Notes: a model not told the origin generated them from the letters alone. Counted from the stretch's first letter, positions 26,756 through 36,114 are shown. The stretch is DNA of 64,000 nucleotides from Flavobacterium sp. (GCF_027531905.1 NZ_JAPZSU010000013.1:1-64000); one strand, 5' to 3'. Program-made: numbers and translations.

Positions 26756-27208
26756 ATGCTACTAAAAAGAACCACATCCAACAATCCTGATTTTCAAAAG
26801 CTAGTCCTACTGCTGGATCAATTTCTGCGATCTAAAGACGATGAAGATCACGATTTTTATGCCCAATACAATAAAACAGATCATATTAAGCACGTGGTCG
26901 TAGTTTACCATGAAAATGAGGCCATCGGTTGTGGCGCTTTTAAAGCATTTGACGAAAACAGTTTTGAAATCAAGAGAATGTTTGTAGTAGCATCTTTCCG
27001 AGGCAAACAAGTAGCACATCATATTATAGCAGAACTTGAGCAATGGGCCAACGAACTGCAATACAACAGTTATGTACTCGAAACCGGCACTAACAATCCT
27101 GTAGCCATTGCATTATATCAAAAACTAGGGTATAAAATCATCCCTAATTATCCTCCTTATGAAGGCGTAGCTACAAGTGTGTGTCTAAAAAAAGAAAAGC
27201 AATGCTAA
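26756..27208 (+). CDS. GNAT-family N-acetyltransferase
   Basis: A 150-residue acetyltransferase. The acetyl-CoA binding loop is in FEIKRMFVVASFRGKQVAHHII (V-x-x-x-F/Y-R-G-K-x-x-A), and the C-terminal VLETGTNNPVAIALYQKLGYKIIPNYPPY carries motif B. The substrate is unknown. It starts 12 nt after trpA and overlaps the following broken gene by 7 nt, so it belongs to the operon's tail. Confidence 0.88.
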   Translation: MLLKRTTSNNPDFQKLVLLLDQFLRSKDDEDHDFYAQYNKTDHIKHVVVVYHENEAIGCGAFKAFDENSFEIKRMFVVASFRGKQVAHHIIAELEQWANELQYNSYVLETGTNNPVAIALYQKLGYKIIPNYPPYEGVATSVCLKKEKQC

Positions 27209-27675
27209 AGCCAACTCTTGTTACTTTACCAGAAACCCAATTAGTGGTTAAAAAAAGAAGCATGTCGTTAATCGACAATCAAACTCAAGCACTTTGGCAA
27301 AGTTTTATGCCAAGACGAGAACTCATTACCAACTGAATAGGCAACGATTATTATTCGGTTCAAAACTACAATCCGGATTATTTTGAACATTTTAATCCTT
27401 CCAAGACTTTCGAAAAATGGGCAACTGTAGCGGTGAATGCTTTTGAAAATATCCCCGAAGATATGGAGCCCTTTACCCTACCCACCGGGCTTTATGCCTT
27501 TTTTGAACACAAAGGAATGGACACAGCAATTTTTCATCAAATTTTTATGGAGTGGCTACCCAAGGCTTCGTATATTTTGGATCATCGTCCTCATTTTGAA
27601 CTACTGGGCGAAAAATACAAAAATGGAGACCCTAACTCGGAAGAACAAATATGGATTCCGATTCGCCAACAATGA
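27202..27675 (+). pseudogene. GyrI/AraC-effector-binding-like protein, interrupted by an in-frame TGA
   Basis: From the ATG at 27202 a single frame runs to 27675 (158 codons), broken only by a TGA at 27334-27336 (codon 45). Both halves read as one protein: LVTLPETQLVVKKRSMSLID before, and DYYSVQNYNPDYFEHF, FTLPTGLYAFFEHKG, WLPKASYILDHRPHFELL and EEQIWIPI after. These are features of the GyrI-like/AraC effector-binding fold. A single substitution (for example CGA to TGA) would explain the break. A restart at an internal codon near 27433 would lose half the domain. It overlaps the GNAT stop codon. Confidence 0.85.
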
Positions 27676-27716
27676 TTCATTTCTATTATTTTGTTAATAC
27701 TATGTTAAATAAAAAC

Positions 27717-27753
27717 TAAACAATTGTTTAATTTAAACAGTTGTTTAATTTTG
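27717..27753 (+). promoter_or_regulatory. TetR-gene promoter with two operator palindromes
   Basis: TTG at 27724-27726, a 19-nt spacer and TAATTTTG at 27746-27753 make a full consensus promoter. Two dyads cover it: TAAACAATTGTTTA (27717-27730, perfect) and TTAAACAGTTGTTTAA (27733-27748, two central mismatches). Their centres are 17 bp apart. This is what one expects for autorepression by the TetR protein encoded 18 nt downstream. Confidence 0.75.
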
Positions 27754-27770
27754 TTTAACAAAAAATCAAG

Positions 27771-28400
27771 GTGTTGAAAACCGAATTTACCGAAAAACAA
27801 ATCCAGATCCTTGAAGTTGCAGAAACTCTTTTTGCTGAAAAAGGATTTGACGGCACTTCCATTAGGGATATTTCTAAAGTAGCAAAAATCAATGTTGCTA
27901 TGATATCCTATTACTTTGGATCGAAAGAGCGATTACTACAGTCGCTGATTGTTTATCGAACAACAGATATCAAAACCCAACTCGAACATTTACTAGAAGA
28001 AGACCTTGAACCCATTGAAAAGGTAAATAAATTGATTGAAATTTATATTAATCGCATCAATAACAACAAGGGAATCTATCGCATTTTACATTTTGAACTC
28101 TCTTCAAAAAAAAGAGAACAAAATTTACAGGCATTTACAGAGTTCAGAAAAGGCAATCTCAAATATTTAGAATCCATCATTGAAGAAGGCCAACGTAAAG
28201 GTGTATTTAGAAAAGATATCATTATCCCATTAATAACACCAACGATTTTAGGTACCTTTTTTCATTTCCATATGAATAAAACCTACTTCGAAAATCTATT
28301 GAACTTGTCTACGGAGACTTTATATAACAATTACATCAAGACCAACTTGACAAAGCACATTCAACAAACAATTAAAGCCCTTTTGATTTATGAAAATTAG
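27771..28400 (+). CDS. TetR-family transcriptional repressor of the efflux operon
   Basis: A 209-residue TetR-type regulator. The N-terminal helix-turn-helix is EKQIQILEVAETLFAEKGFDGTSIRDISKVAKINVAMISYYFGSKERLL (about 8-56); the rest is a helical ligand domain. The start is GTG at 27771; TTG at 27774 is an alternative. It overlaps the TolC gene by 11 nt and therefore leads the whole efflux operon, which it probably represses through the two dyads in its promoter. Confidence 0.9.
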   Translation: MLKTEFTEKQIQILEVAETLFAEKGFDGTSIRDISKVAKINVAMISYYFGSKERLLQSLIVYRTTDIKTQLEHLLEEDLEPIEKVNKLIEIYINRINNNKGIYRILHFELSSKKREQNLQAFTEFRKGNLKYLESIIEEGQRKGVFRKDIIIPLITPTILGTFFHFHMNKTYFENLLNLSTETLYNNYIKTNLTKHIQQTIKALLIYEN

Positions 28401-29715
28401 CCCACTATTTGTCTTTGGGATTTTGTGTTGGGGAACTTCGACGGTAAGCGCTCAAGAAAAAACACATCTTAAGCTAGAAGATGCTGTACAATTGGCTTGG
28501 ACCAAGAGTAACGAAATATCCCTTGCTACTTCAAAAGTAGCTACCAAAAAATACGAGCTACAAGCCAGTAAAAACAATCAATATCCTGATTTAAAACTCT
28601 CAGGTCAATACCAGCACCTAACTAGTGCCAAAATTGATATGAAATCCAGTTCAGGTGGAAGCGGACTTGCAGCTGGTCCTGTGGATCGTTTACTATTAGG
28701 ACAGGCTACTATAAGTCTTCCCATTTTTGCAGGATTCAAAATTCAAAACAACATCGATTTACACGATTATTTATACTTGGCAGAAACAGCAAACTCGGTT
28801 CAATCTAAGGAAGAAATTGCGCTAAAAGTCGTTAACCATTATGCCAGCTTGTACAAAGCGCAAAAGACGATCGAAATCCTAAAGGAAAATCAAAAACGTG
28901 CCAAACAACGTGTAGTTGATTTTATCGATTTAGAAAAAAACGGCATTATTCCTCGCAATGATTTATTGAAATCACAATTGCAAGTGTCCAAAATACAATT
29001 AGCCATAGACGAAGCAACCAATAATTTGAACATTGTAAACTTCTATTTGGTCAATCTTTTGAAATTGAATGCCAATACTCAAATTGAAATTAAAGAAAGT
29101 GATTTTGTAAATTTTCAAATGAACAATGTCCCTTCAGATGAGACGCCAGCTTTAGAAAACAGAAAAGATTTAGAAGCGCTACGTTTTCAAGGAAAAGCCA
29201 GCCAATATAATGTAAGGATTTCTAGAAGTGCTTACTTCCCTTCTATTACAATTTTAGGCGGATACACAGCATTAAATTTGCACAACGTAGTCACAGTCCA
29301 AAATGCGATGAACATCGGGGTTGGAATTTCATATGATTTAACCAGCTTACTCAAAAATGATGTATTGGTAAAAGTAGCCGAAAGCAAAGCCTTAGAGGTT
29401 CAAAATACCGAAGCAATCTTAACGGATTACATCAAAGTGCAGGTACAAAAAGCTATTGAAGAGTATCAATTGGCCATCAAACAAGACATAGTATATGCCG
29501 AAGCTGTAGATCAAGCTTCTGAAAACTACCGAATCGTAAAAGATAAATACGATAATGGACTCTCTAACACCAATGATTTACTGGAAGCAGATGTAGACCA
29601 ACTAACTGCCAAAATCAACAAAGCCTTAGGAAAAGCCAATATCATTCAAAAATATTACGAATTACTATCCGTAACCGGCCAATTAACCCAAACCTTCAAC
29701 CCATCAAAAATATAA
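28390..29715 (+). CDS. TolC-family outer-membrane efflux protein
   Basis: A 441-residue TolC homologue. A signal peptide (to about residue 21, VSAQ) precedes long alpha-helical coiled-coil stretches and the family repeats LKLEDAVQLAWTKSNEI and the C-terminal ENYRIVKDKYDNGLSNTNDLLEADV. It should form the outer-membrane duct for the adaptor and permease encoded next. Its start lies inside the TetR gene, so the two are translationally linked. Confidence 0.92.
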   Translation: MKISPLFVFGILCWGTSTVSAQEKTHLKLEDAVQLAWTKSNEISLATSKVATKKYELQASKNNQYPDLKLSGQYQHLTSAKIDMKSSSGGSGLAAGPVDRLLLGQATISLPIFAGFKIQNNIDLHDYLYLAETANSVQSKEEIALKVVNHYASLYKAQKTIEILKENQKRAKQRVVDFIDLEKNGIIPRNDLLKSQLQVSKIQLAIDEATNNLNIVNFYLVNLLKLNANTQIEIKESDFVNFQMNNVPSDETPALENRKDLEALRFQGKASQYNVRISRSAYFPSITILGGYTALNLHNVVTVQNAMNIGVGISYDLTSLLKNDVLVKVAESKALEVQNTEAILTDYIKVQVQKAIEEYQLAIKQDIVYAEAVDQASENYRIVKDKYDNGLSNTNDLLEADVDQLTAKINKALGKANIIQKYYELLSVTGQLTQTFNPSKI

Positions 29716-29726
29716 GTACCAGTACC

Positions 29727-30806
29727 ATGGAAAAGAAAAAAACAAATATAAAGTTCCTAATTATCTCCCTGTCTTTGCTTGTATTAGGCAGTATTTATGG
29801 TATTTACAAATACAACCATGCATTATCACATGAGGAAACAGACGATGCTCAAATAGAGAAAAACATGACACCTATTATTCCCAGAGTAGCAGGTTATATC
29901 AGTAAAGTATATGTAAAAGATAATGATTTTGTAAAAAAAGGTGATACTTTGTTTACGATAGACAAAAAAGATTTTGAAGTAAAAATTGAAGAGGCCAAAG
30001 CGGCATTGATAGGTGCTGAAGGAGGTTTTGAAGTAGCCAAAGCGGATATTGGAAGTGCTTTAGCAAGTATTTCAGTTTCTGAAGCTAATGTACTTTCTGC
30101 AGGTGGCAACATCGAATCGGCAAAAATTAGACTAGGAAGAGTCACTAGTGATTTTGCTCGTTATGAAAACTTATACAAGAATCATACAATTACCAAACAA
30201 CAATACGAACAAGCATTGGCTACCAAACAAGAAGCTGAAAGTCAATTGAGAGTATTACAACAACAACAGCGCGCCAGTTCTTTTCAAAAATCGGTGATTG
30301 AAGCCAAATCAAAAGTTTCAGACAAACAAACTGAAGTAGCAGCTGCCAATATCAAAAGAGCACAAGCCGTTTTAGATGCTGCCAAACTTAATTTAACTTA
30401 TACCGTAGTTACTGCTGCCATCGATGGGCAAGTATCTAAAATAGACATTCAACCAGGACAATTGGTTCAAGCTGGGCAATCCTTGTTTTATATAATAAAT
30501 AATGATGAAGCGTGGGTTGTAGCGAATTTCAAAGAAACACAATTGAACAAAATGGTGATTGGTCAAAAAGTAACGATGAAAGTTGACGCTTATCCTGACT
30601 ATGAATTTGTAGGGCTAATTACTTCATTTTCTCCTGCAACAGGTTCTAGATTCTCTTTGTTACCTCCGGATAATGCTACTGGAAACTTTGTAAAAACCAT
30701 TCAACGTTTGCCTGTGAAAATTAGTTTAGATAAAACCAATGATGCTAATAAAATCAAACTTTTGCGTCCTGGCATGAATGTCGAAGTTGATGTCCATTTG
30801 AAATAA
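29727..30806 (+). CDS. HlyD/EmrA-type membrane fusion protein
   Basis: A 359-residue periplasmic adaptor. One N-terminal membrane helix (about 8-27) is followed by a lipoyl-like half motif VAGYISKVYVKDNDFVKKGDTLF, a coiled-coil hairpin (about 80-200) and the second half AAIDGQVSKIDIQPGQLVQAGQSLFYI. It joins the inner-membrane pump to TolC. It lies 11 nt after the TolC gene. Confidence 0.93.
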   Translation: MEKKKTNIKFLIISLSLLVLGSIYGIYKYNHALSHEETDDAQIEKNMTPIIPRVAGYISKVYVKDNDFVKKGDTLFTIDKKDFEVKIEEAKAALIGAEGGFEVAKADIGSALASISVSEANVLSAGGNIESAKIRLGRVTSDFARYENLYKNHTITKQQYEQALATKQEAESQLRVLQQQQRASSFQKSVIEAKSKVSDKQTEVAAANIKRAQAVLDAAKLNLTYTVVTAAIDGQVSKIDIQPGQLVQAGQSLFYIINNDEAWVVANFKETQLNKMVIGQKVTMKVDAYPDYEFVGLITSFSPATGSRFSLLPPDNATGNFVKTIQRLPVKISLDKTNDANKIKLLRPGMNVEVDVHLK

Positions 30807-30829
30807 ATAGCTGTTAGCAGGCAGACTAT

Positions 30830-30915
30830 TAAGGACTTTTCGCCACGCACTATTCACTAAGGACTATTCACTAATTACTAAGGACTAAGAACTATTCACT
30901 AGGGACTAATCACTA
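30830..30915. repeat. Degenerate short direct repeats (CACTAAGGACTATT type)
   Basis: Words such as ACTATTCACTA, AGGACTA and ACTAAGGACT recur six to eight times with small changes. Similar short-period text occurs in other gaps (23380-23400, 41725-41760, 63715-63755). It fills the gap between the adaptor and pump genes and has no coding sense. Confidence 0.75.
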
Positions 30916-30921
30916 AAAAAA

Positions 30922-32505
30922 ATGGTACAATCAGAAGCTGACGATTTAATAGAATATGGTTTTAGAAGAGTAATTATTACGATTACTTGTGTCCTTTGCG
31001 CTATGCTTGAAGTGGTAGATACCACGATTGTCAATGTAGCACTGAATAACATGCGTGGTAGTTTGGGAGCAACGCTTACAGATGTAGCTTGGGTAATTAC
31101 AGCCTATGCCATTGCCAATGTTATTATCATACCGATGACAAGTTGGTTGTCGCAACAATTTGGTCGACGCAATTATTTTGCGGTATCTATTATCATCTTT
31201 ACCGTTTCCTCCTTTTTGTGTGGAAATGCAACCAATATATGGGAATTGGTGGCTTTTCGTTTCATACAAGGACTCGGTGGCGGAGCACTACTAGTTACTG
31301 CACAAACCATTGTGACCGAAAGTTACCCTTTGGCCAAACGAGGTATGGCACAGGCTATTTACGGGATGGGTGTTATTGTTGGGCCAACCCTAGGTCCGCC
31401 TTTGGGAGGGTATATTGTGGACCGTTTTTCATGGCCGTATATCTTCTATATCAATATTCCGATTGGGATCATCGCTACATTACTGACGCTTTCGTTTATC
31501 AAAAGTCCAAAATACGGCGCAAAATTAAAAGCCAACCAAGTCGATTGGTGGGGCATTGTGTTCCTAACTGCATTTATTGGATCGCTTCAATTTGTGTTGG
31601 AACACGGACAACAAGACGATTGGTTCAATAATTCGGTAATCGTGACGTTGAGCATTGTTTCGTTCTTTGGTTTGTTGTTTTTCATTTGGCGAGAACTCAC
31701 TTACGAACACCCGATTGTAAATCTACGAGTGCTGAAAGATTCTAATTTACGCATTGGTACCGTTATGTGTTTTATCCTTGGTTTTGGATTGTATGGCTCT
31801 ACGTTCATTATTCCCATTTACACTCAATCCATTTTGGGATGGAGTGCCACAGATGCCGGATTATTACTGATTCCGAGTTCGATTACTACTGGAGTGATGA
31901 TGCCTTTTATTGGCAAAATGATTCAAAAAGGAGTGCCACAAGCGTATTTAGTTGCTGCGGGATTTTTTATCTTTTTTGTTTTTACGTATTGGATGCATTT
32001 GGTGATTACACCTGATTCGGGTGTCGAGCATATGTACTGGCCTTTAATCTTGCGAGGAATAGGTTTAGGACTGTTGTTTGTGCCTATCACAACGCTTTCT
32101 CTCTCTACGCTTTCCGGCAAACATATCGGCGAAGGAGCGGCCTTTACTGGAATGATGCGTCAATTGGGAGGTTCATTTGGAATCGCTATCATCACTACTT
32201 ATATCGCTAGAATCAATCAAGAACATCGGGTAAATTTGATTGGTTATCTCGACAACACCTCTTTTGAAGTTCAACAAAGAGTTCATCAATTACAAATGGG
32301 ATTTATGTCTAAAGGCTATGCCATGAATGAAGCCTTGTCTAAAGCATATAAAACCCTCGAAATGATGGTAACACAACAAGCCGCGGTACTTACTTTTTCG
32401 GATATATTTTTGTATTTGGGGTATTTGTTCTTGTTTTGTATTCCTTTCATTCTTTTGGTCAAAAAAGGAAAAAGCAACATCAATCCCGCCGATGCAATGC
32501 ATTAA
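30922..32505 (+). CDS. DHA2-family MFS drug efflux permease (EmrB/QacA type)
   Basis: A 527-residue inner-membrane transporter with about 14 helices. MFS motifs are present: the DHA2 signature LEVVDTTIVNVALNNMRGSLG, the loop WLSQQFGRRNYF between helices 2 and 3, and motif C GMGVIVGPTLGPPLGGYIVD. With the TolC and EmrA-like genes it forms a tripartite proton-driven drug exporter. Substrates cannot be read from the sequence. Confidence 0.92.
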   Translation: MVQSEADDLIEYGFRRVIITITCVLCAMLEVVDTTIVNVALNNMRGSLGATLTDVAWVITAYAIANVIIIPMTSWLSQQFGRRNYFAVSIIIFTVSSFLCGNATNIWELVAFRFIQGLGGGALLVTAQTIVTESYPLAKRGMAQAIYGMGVIVGPTLGPPLGGYIVDRFSWPYIFYINIPIGIIATLLTLSFIKSPKYGAKLKANQVDWWGIVFLTAFIGSLQFVLEHGQQDDWFNNSVIVTLSIVSFFGLLFFIWRELTYEHPIVNLRVLKDSNLRIGTVMCFILGFGLYGSTFIIPIYTQSILGWSATDAGLLLIPSSITTGVMMPFIGKMIQKGVPQAYLVAAGFFIFFVFTYWMHLVITPDSGVEHMYWPLILRGIGLGLLFVPITTLSLSTLSGKHIGEGAAFTGMMRQLGGSFGIAIITTYIARINQEHRVNLIGYLDNTSFEVQQRVHQLQMGFMSKGYAMNEALSKAYKTLEMMVTQQAAVLTFSDIFLYLGYLFLFCIPFILLVKKGKSNINPADAMH

Positions 32506-32507
32506 CG

Positions 32508-32542
32508 AAAAAGCCGATTTCTAGTACTGAAATCGGCTTTTT
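32508..32542. terminator. Bidirectional terminator between the MFS and SnoaL-like genes
   Basis: AAAAAGCCGATTTC pairs perfectly with GAAATCGGCTTTTT (14 bp, 7-nt loop). The A and T runs on both sides let it serve both convergent genes. Confidence 0.88.
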
Positions 32543-32554
32543 GGTTGTATCTAT

Positions 32555-33013
32555 TTATTCACTTTTTACTCTAGTGGAGTGCAGCATATCAAACTTCCAA
32601 CCTTTGTCGGTTAAAATGGCTGTGGCGCTTTCTAGCCAATGTACTTTTCGAATGATTTTATCGTCAATGGAAATGGTTGCGTAGTTGTGATAAGCCACCC
32701 AAGCGGTTTTGTTATTGACTTTGACATCAATGATTTCAATTTTGTTTACTCGTTTTGGAATGGGTAATTTGAGTTTGCCTTTATTCAAATACTTCGCAAT
32801 GGTATCGTTATTCCAGACTTCGCCGTGTTCCAAAAGCAAGAAATCTTTGGTATAAAATTTCTCAATGTTTTTAGCTTCTAGTTTTGACCAAATTTCGTCA
32901 AACGATTCTTGTACCAAATTTTGAAACTGTTTTTTGTGGGCTTCAATGGAACCTTGAGCGATTGCTATTGTAGTGAAAAATAGCATTAAAAGTAGGGTGG
33001 TATATTTTTTCAT
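32555..33013 (-). CDS. Exported SnoaL/NTF2-like protein
   Basis: A 152-residue protein with a signal peptide (to residue 19, AIAQ) and an NTF2-like cone fold: ESFDEIWSKLEAKNIEKFYTKDFLLLEHGEVW, then strands VKVNNKTAWVAYHNYATI and WLESATAILTDKGWKFDMLHSTRV. This resembles the DUF4440/SnoaL group, which includes many proteins of unknown role. No reaction can be assigned. Confidence 0.82.
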   Translation of the reverse strand: MKKYTTLLLMLFFTTIAIAQGSIEAHKKQFQNLVQESFDEIWSKLEAKNIEKFYTKDFLLLEHGEVWNNDTIAKYLNKGKLKLPIPKRVNKIEIIDVKVNNKTAWVAYHNYATISIDDKIIRKVHWLESATAILTDKGWKFDMLHSTRVKSE

Positions 33014-33168
33014 TATTGTTGAGATTATAGTATTGCGTTTATTTGTACTGGGTTTGGAACTAAATTATATCTTGTTTCCTGATTTGCCAAATCTAGCAAA
33101 TACAAAACCAACTTTCTATTAGTCCAATTGTCGAAATGCGTTGTAGTAACTTTTATTTGCTGATTTAA

Positions 33169-33675
33169 TCAATACTTTAAATTTGTATTCTTAGAAATGA
33201 AATCAATTGCAAGTTTTACTTTTTCAGCTTTTGTCAACAACAATATCTTTTTTTTATTAAGCTGTTTTTCATCAATCATAACTATTGAAAAACAAGTTTC
33301 TGAATGGTTTAAATCTGGTTCCCAATGATGAAAATCTATACTAGCATTTGAATAAGCATAGTTTGTTGAACGTTTTCCACTTGACAAAATAAGTTGTTTA
33401 AAATTTGAGGTTTCAATAAGCTTTTTCCACAATACAAAACCGAATAAAAAAACAGCTTCGTAAAGTTTTTCATTGTAGATTATCAAACCTTTCTTAAGGA
33501 ATAAAATTGCAATGAAAATTACAATCAAAAAGAACAAAATCCATTCAATAATGTAATAAGATTCATCATCAACTGAGTTAAGCATGCCAAAAAACACCAT
33601 TAAAGTTATAAAAGTCAAAATAATCAAATTTTGAAACTGTTTAAAATCCAAACATTTTTCTAATACTATTTCCAT
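33169..33675 (-). CDS. Hypothetical membrane protein
   Basis: A 168-residue protein not recognised. Two hydrophobic helices lie at about 15-32 and 42-62, followed by a soluble C-terminal part with the segment IYNEKLYEAVFLFGFVLWKKLIETSNFKQLILSSGKRS. The layout (two helices and a PH-like strand region) is common in small Bacteroidota proteins. It stands alone with low-complexity T-rich DNA upstream (33704-33720). Confidence 0.6.
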   Translation of the reverse strand: MEIVLEKCLDFKQFQNLIILTFITLMVFFGMLNSVDDESYYIIEWILFFLIVIFIAILFLKKGLIIYNEKLYEAVFLFGFVLWKKLIETSNFKQLILSSGKRSTNYAYSNASIDFHHWEPDLNHSETCFSIVMIDEKQLNKKKILLLTKAEKVKLAIDFISKNTNLKY

Positions 33676-33854
33676 TTTTAATCCGAGTTTTGGAAACTAG
33701 CAACTATTTTTTTTTTTTTCCATAATAGTCGGTTAGAGAGTAAATTAAAATCTTTTTTTCGGTAATTACTAAACTACCAAACACAAAAACAATTGCCCAT
33801 TAAATCAATAGCCAAAATCGTTTGTAGCGTGTTTTATAAACAGTGTTTTTTTTT

Positions 33855-34580
33855 TCAATAATATTCAATTTTGTATTTATACTTCTCATAACTTTCGTAA
33901 CGAAAATTTAAATTATTTTCATCAATTATTTTTTGTATTTCCGAATGAACTATGTTAATCGTTTTATCATTTCCACTTCCCATAATTTGGTAGGTATAAC
34001 CTTTTTTTGAATACTTATAGTTTTCAATAATTGGTTTTTTGAATTGATTACTGAAACTTATTCGTTTGATAATTCTATTCTTTTTATCAAAATAAGTTGT
34101 GTCCGTTAAAACAGTAGAGTTTTCATAATCTGGAAATTTGACAGGAAAAAACTCCCAAGAATTCGTTTTAGAAATTGCAATGCCTTTTTTCATTTTGATT
34201 TCTCGAATAAAACGAATTAAAGAATCAGACTCATATTTAGTTTGGGTTTCGATTCCTGTTTTTGGGTCATATTTATAATTTGAAAATGAACGGATTATAC
34301 AAGTATCTTTTGAAACAAATTCTTCACAGTCATATTCAAAAACTCTTTTTCCGTTCTTATATTCAACAAGGTGATTAATATTTCTATATGTTTTTAAAAT
34401 ATCATCAAATTCTCCAAAAATTACTTCTTTTATCAAGTTTCCTGAATTATCAAATGTGGTTTTGCGTACTTTTATTAAACTATCTTTTTCGCTTTTAAAT
34501 TCAATTATTGTTTTGATTTTTTGACCAAAACTTAATAAACTAAAGAGAAATATCGATAGATAGGTTGTTTTTTTTAGCAT
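33855..34580 (-). CDS. Exported hypothetical protein
   Basis: A 241-residue protein with a signal peptide (MLKKTTYLSIFLFSLLSFGQ); the start at 34580 is chosen because it begins this signal, six codons inside a longer frame. The mature part contains repeat-like FDNSGNLIKEVIFGEFDD and YDPKTGIETQTKYESD segments, similar to the weak YD-type repeats of secreted Bacteroidota proteins. Four cysteines are present. No function can be assigned. Confidence 0.6.
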   Translation of the reverse strand: MLKKTTYLSIFLFSLLSFGQKIKTIIEFKSEKDSLIKVRKTTFDNSGNLIKEVIFGEFDDILKTYRNINHLVEYKNGKRVFEYDCEEFVSKDTCIIRSFSNYKYDPKTGIETQTKYESDSLIRFIREIKMKKGIAISKTNSWEFFPVKFPDYENSTVLTDTTYFDKKNRIIKRISFSNQFKKPIIENYKYSKKGYTYQIMGSGNDKTINIVHSEIQKIIDENNLNFRYESYEKYKYKIEYY

Positions 34581-34714
34581 TGTGCATAATTTGAACATAG
34601 GTCTGACTGTAGCCTAACTTTTTCTTCTCCCAAATATATCCTTTTCCTTACAAAAAACATAAAAATTTTCTGAAATATTCTTTACTGTTTTTCCTTTAAC
34701 TCTCGTGATTGCCC

Positions 34715-34762
34715 GCGTGAGGGATAGGAATAAACTACCGAAGTAGTATGTATAGCCCGACC
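34715..34762 (-). repeat. Structured dispersed repeat, decayed copy E
   Basis: On the minus strand GTCGGGCTATACAT, a small hairpin ACTAC-TTCG-GTAGT (34734-34747) and CCTATCCCTCACGC keep the order of the family but the ATATCT and GGATGCC words are lost. The UUCG loop would be very stable in RNA. Confidence 0.5.
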
Positions 34763-34781
34763 GCAGCCAGACAAAGGGGTG

Positions 34782-34820
34782 AATAACACGTTTGCTATTC
34801 GCCCCTTTGGGTGGATGGGG
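34782..34820. terminator. Hairpin downstream of yaaA
   Basis: CAAAGGGGTGAATA pairs with TATTCGCCCCTTTG (14 bp with one G-T pair). It lies just past the yaaA stop. A long T-run is missing, so terminator activity is uncertain; it may be part of the neighbouring repeat. Confidence 0.45.
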
Positions 34821-34848
34821 TCACGCCCTAATTATTTTAAAAAATAGG

Positions 34849-35607
34849 TTATCGGGTAAAAACGAGTTGGTTGCCTTTGGATAAATTGGCATCAAAGGCA
34901 TAGCCGTCGTAATTGAAGCCTTTTAGGTCGTCGATGGTTTCGGCTTGGGTGTCGATGATGTAGCGCACCATCATTCCGCGGGCTTTTTTGGCAAAAAAAC
35001 TAATCATTTTTAGTTTTCCGTCTTTGTAGTCTTTGAACTCGGGCGTGATTACGGGTACTTTGAGCGTCTTCGCATCTACGGCAGAGAAATATTCGTTGCT
35101 CGCCAAATTGACAAACAGTTCGTCTTTTTTGAGTTCCTTGTTCAACGCTTCAGTCAGGGTAGTTTTCCAGAATTGGTATAAGTTTTGGCTCTCGCCTACG
35201 GGCATTTTGGTTCCCATTTCTAAGCGGTACGGCTGAATCAAATCTAAGGGTCTGAGCAAGCCATACAAGCCCGAAAGGATGCGCAAGCGGTCTTGTAACA
35301 AGGGCAATTGGTCTTCGGAAAGCGTGTAAGCATCTAGACCAGTGTAGACATCGCCATCGAAAGCGTACACCGCAGGGCGAGCATTGCTAGGTTTGAATGG
35401 GGTTTTCCAATCTTTGTTGCGCTGCCAATTCAAGTCGGCTAGTTTATCCGAAATCGACATCAGACTAGCTAGTTCTTTGGGCGTTTTGAGTTGCAATTCG
35501 GCGTGCACGATTTTGGATTGCTTTAAAAAAGCAGGCTGCGTAAAGGTTTCAACGGGTAATTCTTTCTCGAAATTTAAGGACTTGGCTGGCGATATAACAA
35601 TTTTCAT
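34849..35607 (-). CDS. yaaA: Peroxide-stress protein YaaA (DUF328)
   Basis: A 252-residue protein of the YaaA/UPF0246 family. The conserved start MKIVISPAKSLNFE, the FDGDVYTGLDA segment, the GLLRPLDLIQPYRLEMGTK block and the terminal FFAKKARGMMVRYIID...GFNYDGYAFD are all present. In Escherichia coli YaaA limits free iron during hydrogen peroxide stress and binds DNA. It appears to be a single-gene unit. Confidence 0.94.
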   Translation of the reverse strand: MKIVISPAKSLNFEKELPVETFTQPAFLKQSKIVHAELQLKTPKELASLMSISDKLADLNWQRNKDWKTPFKPSNARPAVYAFDGDVYTGLDAYTLSEDQLPLLQDRLRILSGLYGLLRPLDLIQPYRLEMGTKMPVGESQNLYQFWKTTLTEALNKELKKDELFVNLASNEYFSAVDAKTLKVPVITPEFKDYKDGKLKMISFFAKKARGMMVRYIIDTQAETIDDLKGFNYDGYAFDANLSKGNQLVFTR

Positions 35608-35769
35608 AACTGACTTTTCTTTGTTTTCAAAAATACAATTTGAATTTTAGATTTCCGAAGCCTAGTATTGATTTGTTTAATAACTGTATAACGTTAGCTA
35701 ATTTGCCCGATTGGTTTGACTAAGTTTTCTGTTGGGTTTAGGGAATGTAAGGAAAAGTATTGTTACTAT

Positions 35770-36114
35770 TTACTTTTTTCCCACCACTTCGTTTCGAAAA
35801 TGAATACCCCATTTCAACATCTCATCTAGCAAATTATTCATTGATAGTCCTAATGGAGTAAGAGAATATTCTGTAGTAACAGGCATGGTGTCATGTAATG
35901 TGCGCTTGATTATCTTATTCATCTCTAAGGATTTTAATTCTTGCGATAACATTTTAGGGGAAATATCTGCAATATCTCTTTGAATTTCTCCAAATCGTTT
36001 ATTCCCATAAGTTAAAGAAATGATTATAGGAATACGCCATTTACCCTGAATAACTTCCAAAGTATCTCGAGAAGCCATCAATTTATACTGACAAAGCTGT
36101 TCTTTATTGCTCAT
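35770..36114 (-). CDS. HxlR-family transcriptional regulator
   Basis: A 114-residue HxlR-type winged-helix protein: QGKWRIPIIISLTYGNKRFGEIQRDIADISPKMLSQELKSLEMNKIIKRTLHDTMPVTTEYSLTPLG covers the domain. Cys8 near the N-terminus is at the place of the redox or electrophile-sensing cysteine in HypR/QorR-type members. It is divergent from an isochorismatase-like gene, and palindromes lie between them. Confidence 0.9.
   Translation of the reverse strand: MSNKEQLCQYKLMASRDTLEVIQGKWRIPIIISLTYGNKRFGEIQRDIADISPKMLSQELKSLEMNKIIKRTLHDTMPVTTEYSLTPLGLSMNNLLDEMLKWGIHFRNEVVGKK

Noticed and set aside
27334..27336. TGA read as selenocysteine or by recoding
   Set aside because: No SECIS-like hairpin follows, the residue is not at a known selenocysteine site, and a simple nonsense change explains it.
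31089..31631. 180-codon frame within the MFS gene
   Set aside because: Out-of-frame reading of a clear 14-helix transporter; rich in Cys, Trp and Tyr as chance frames are.
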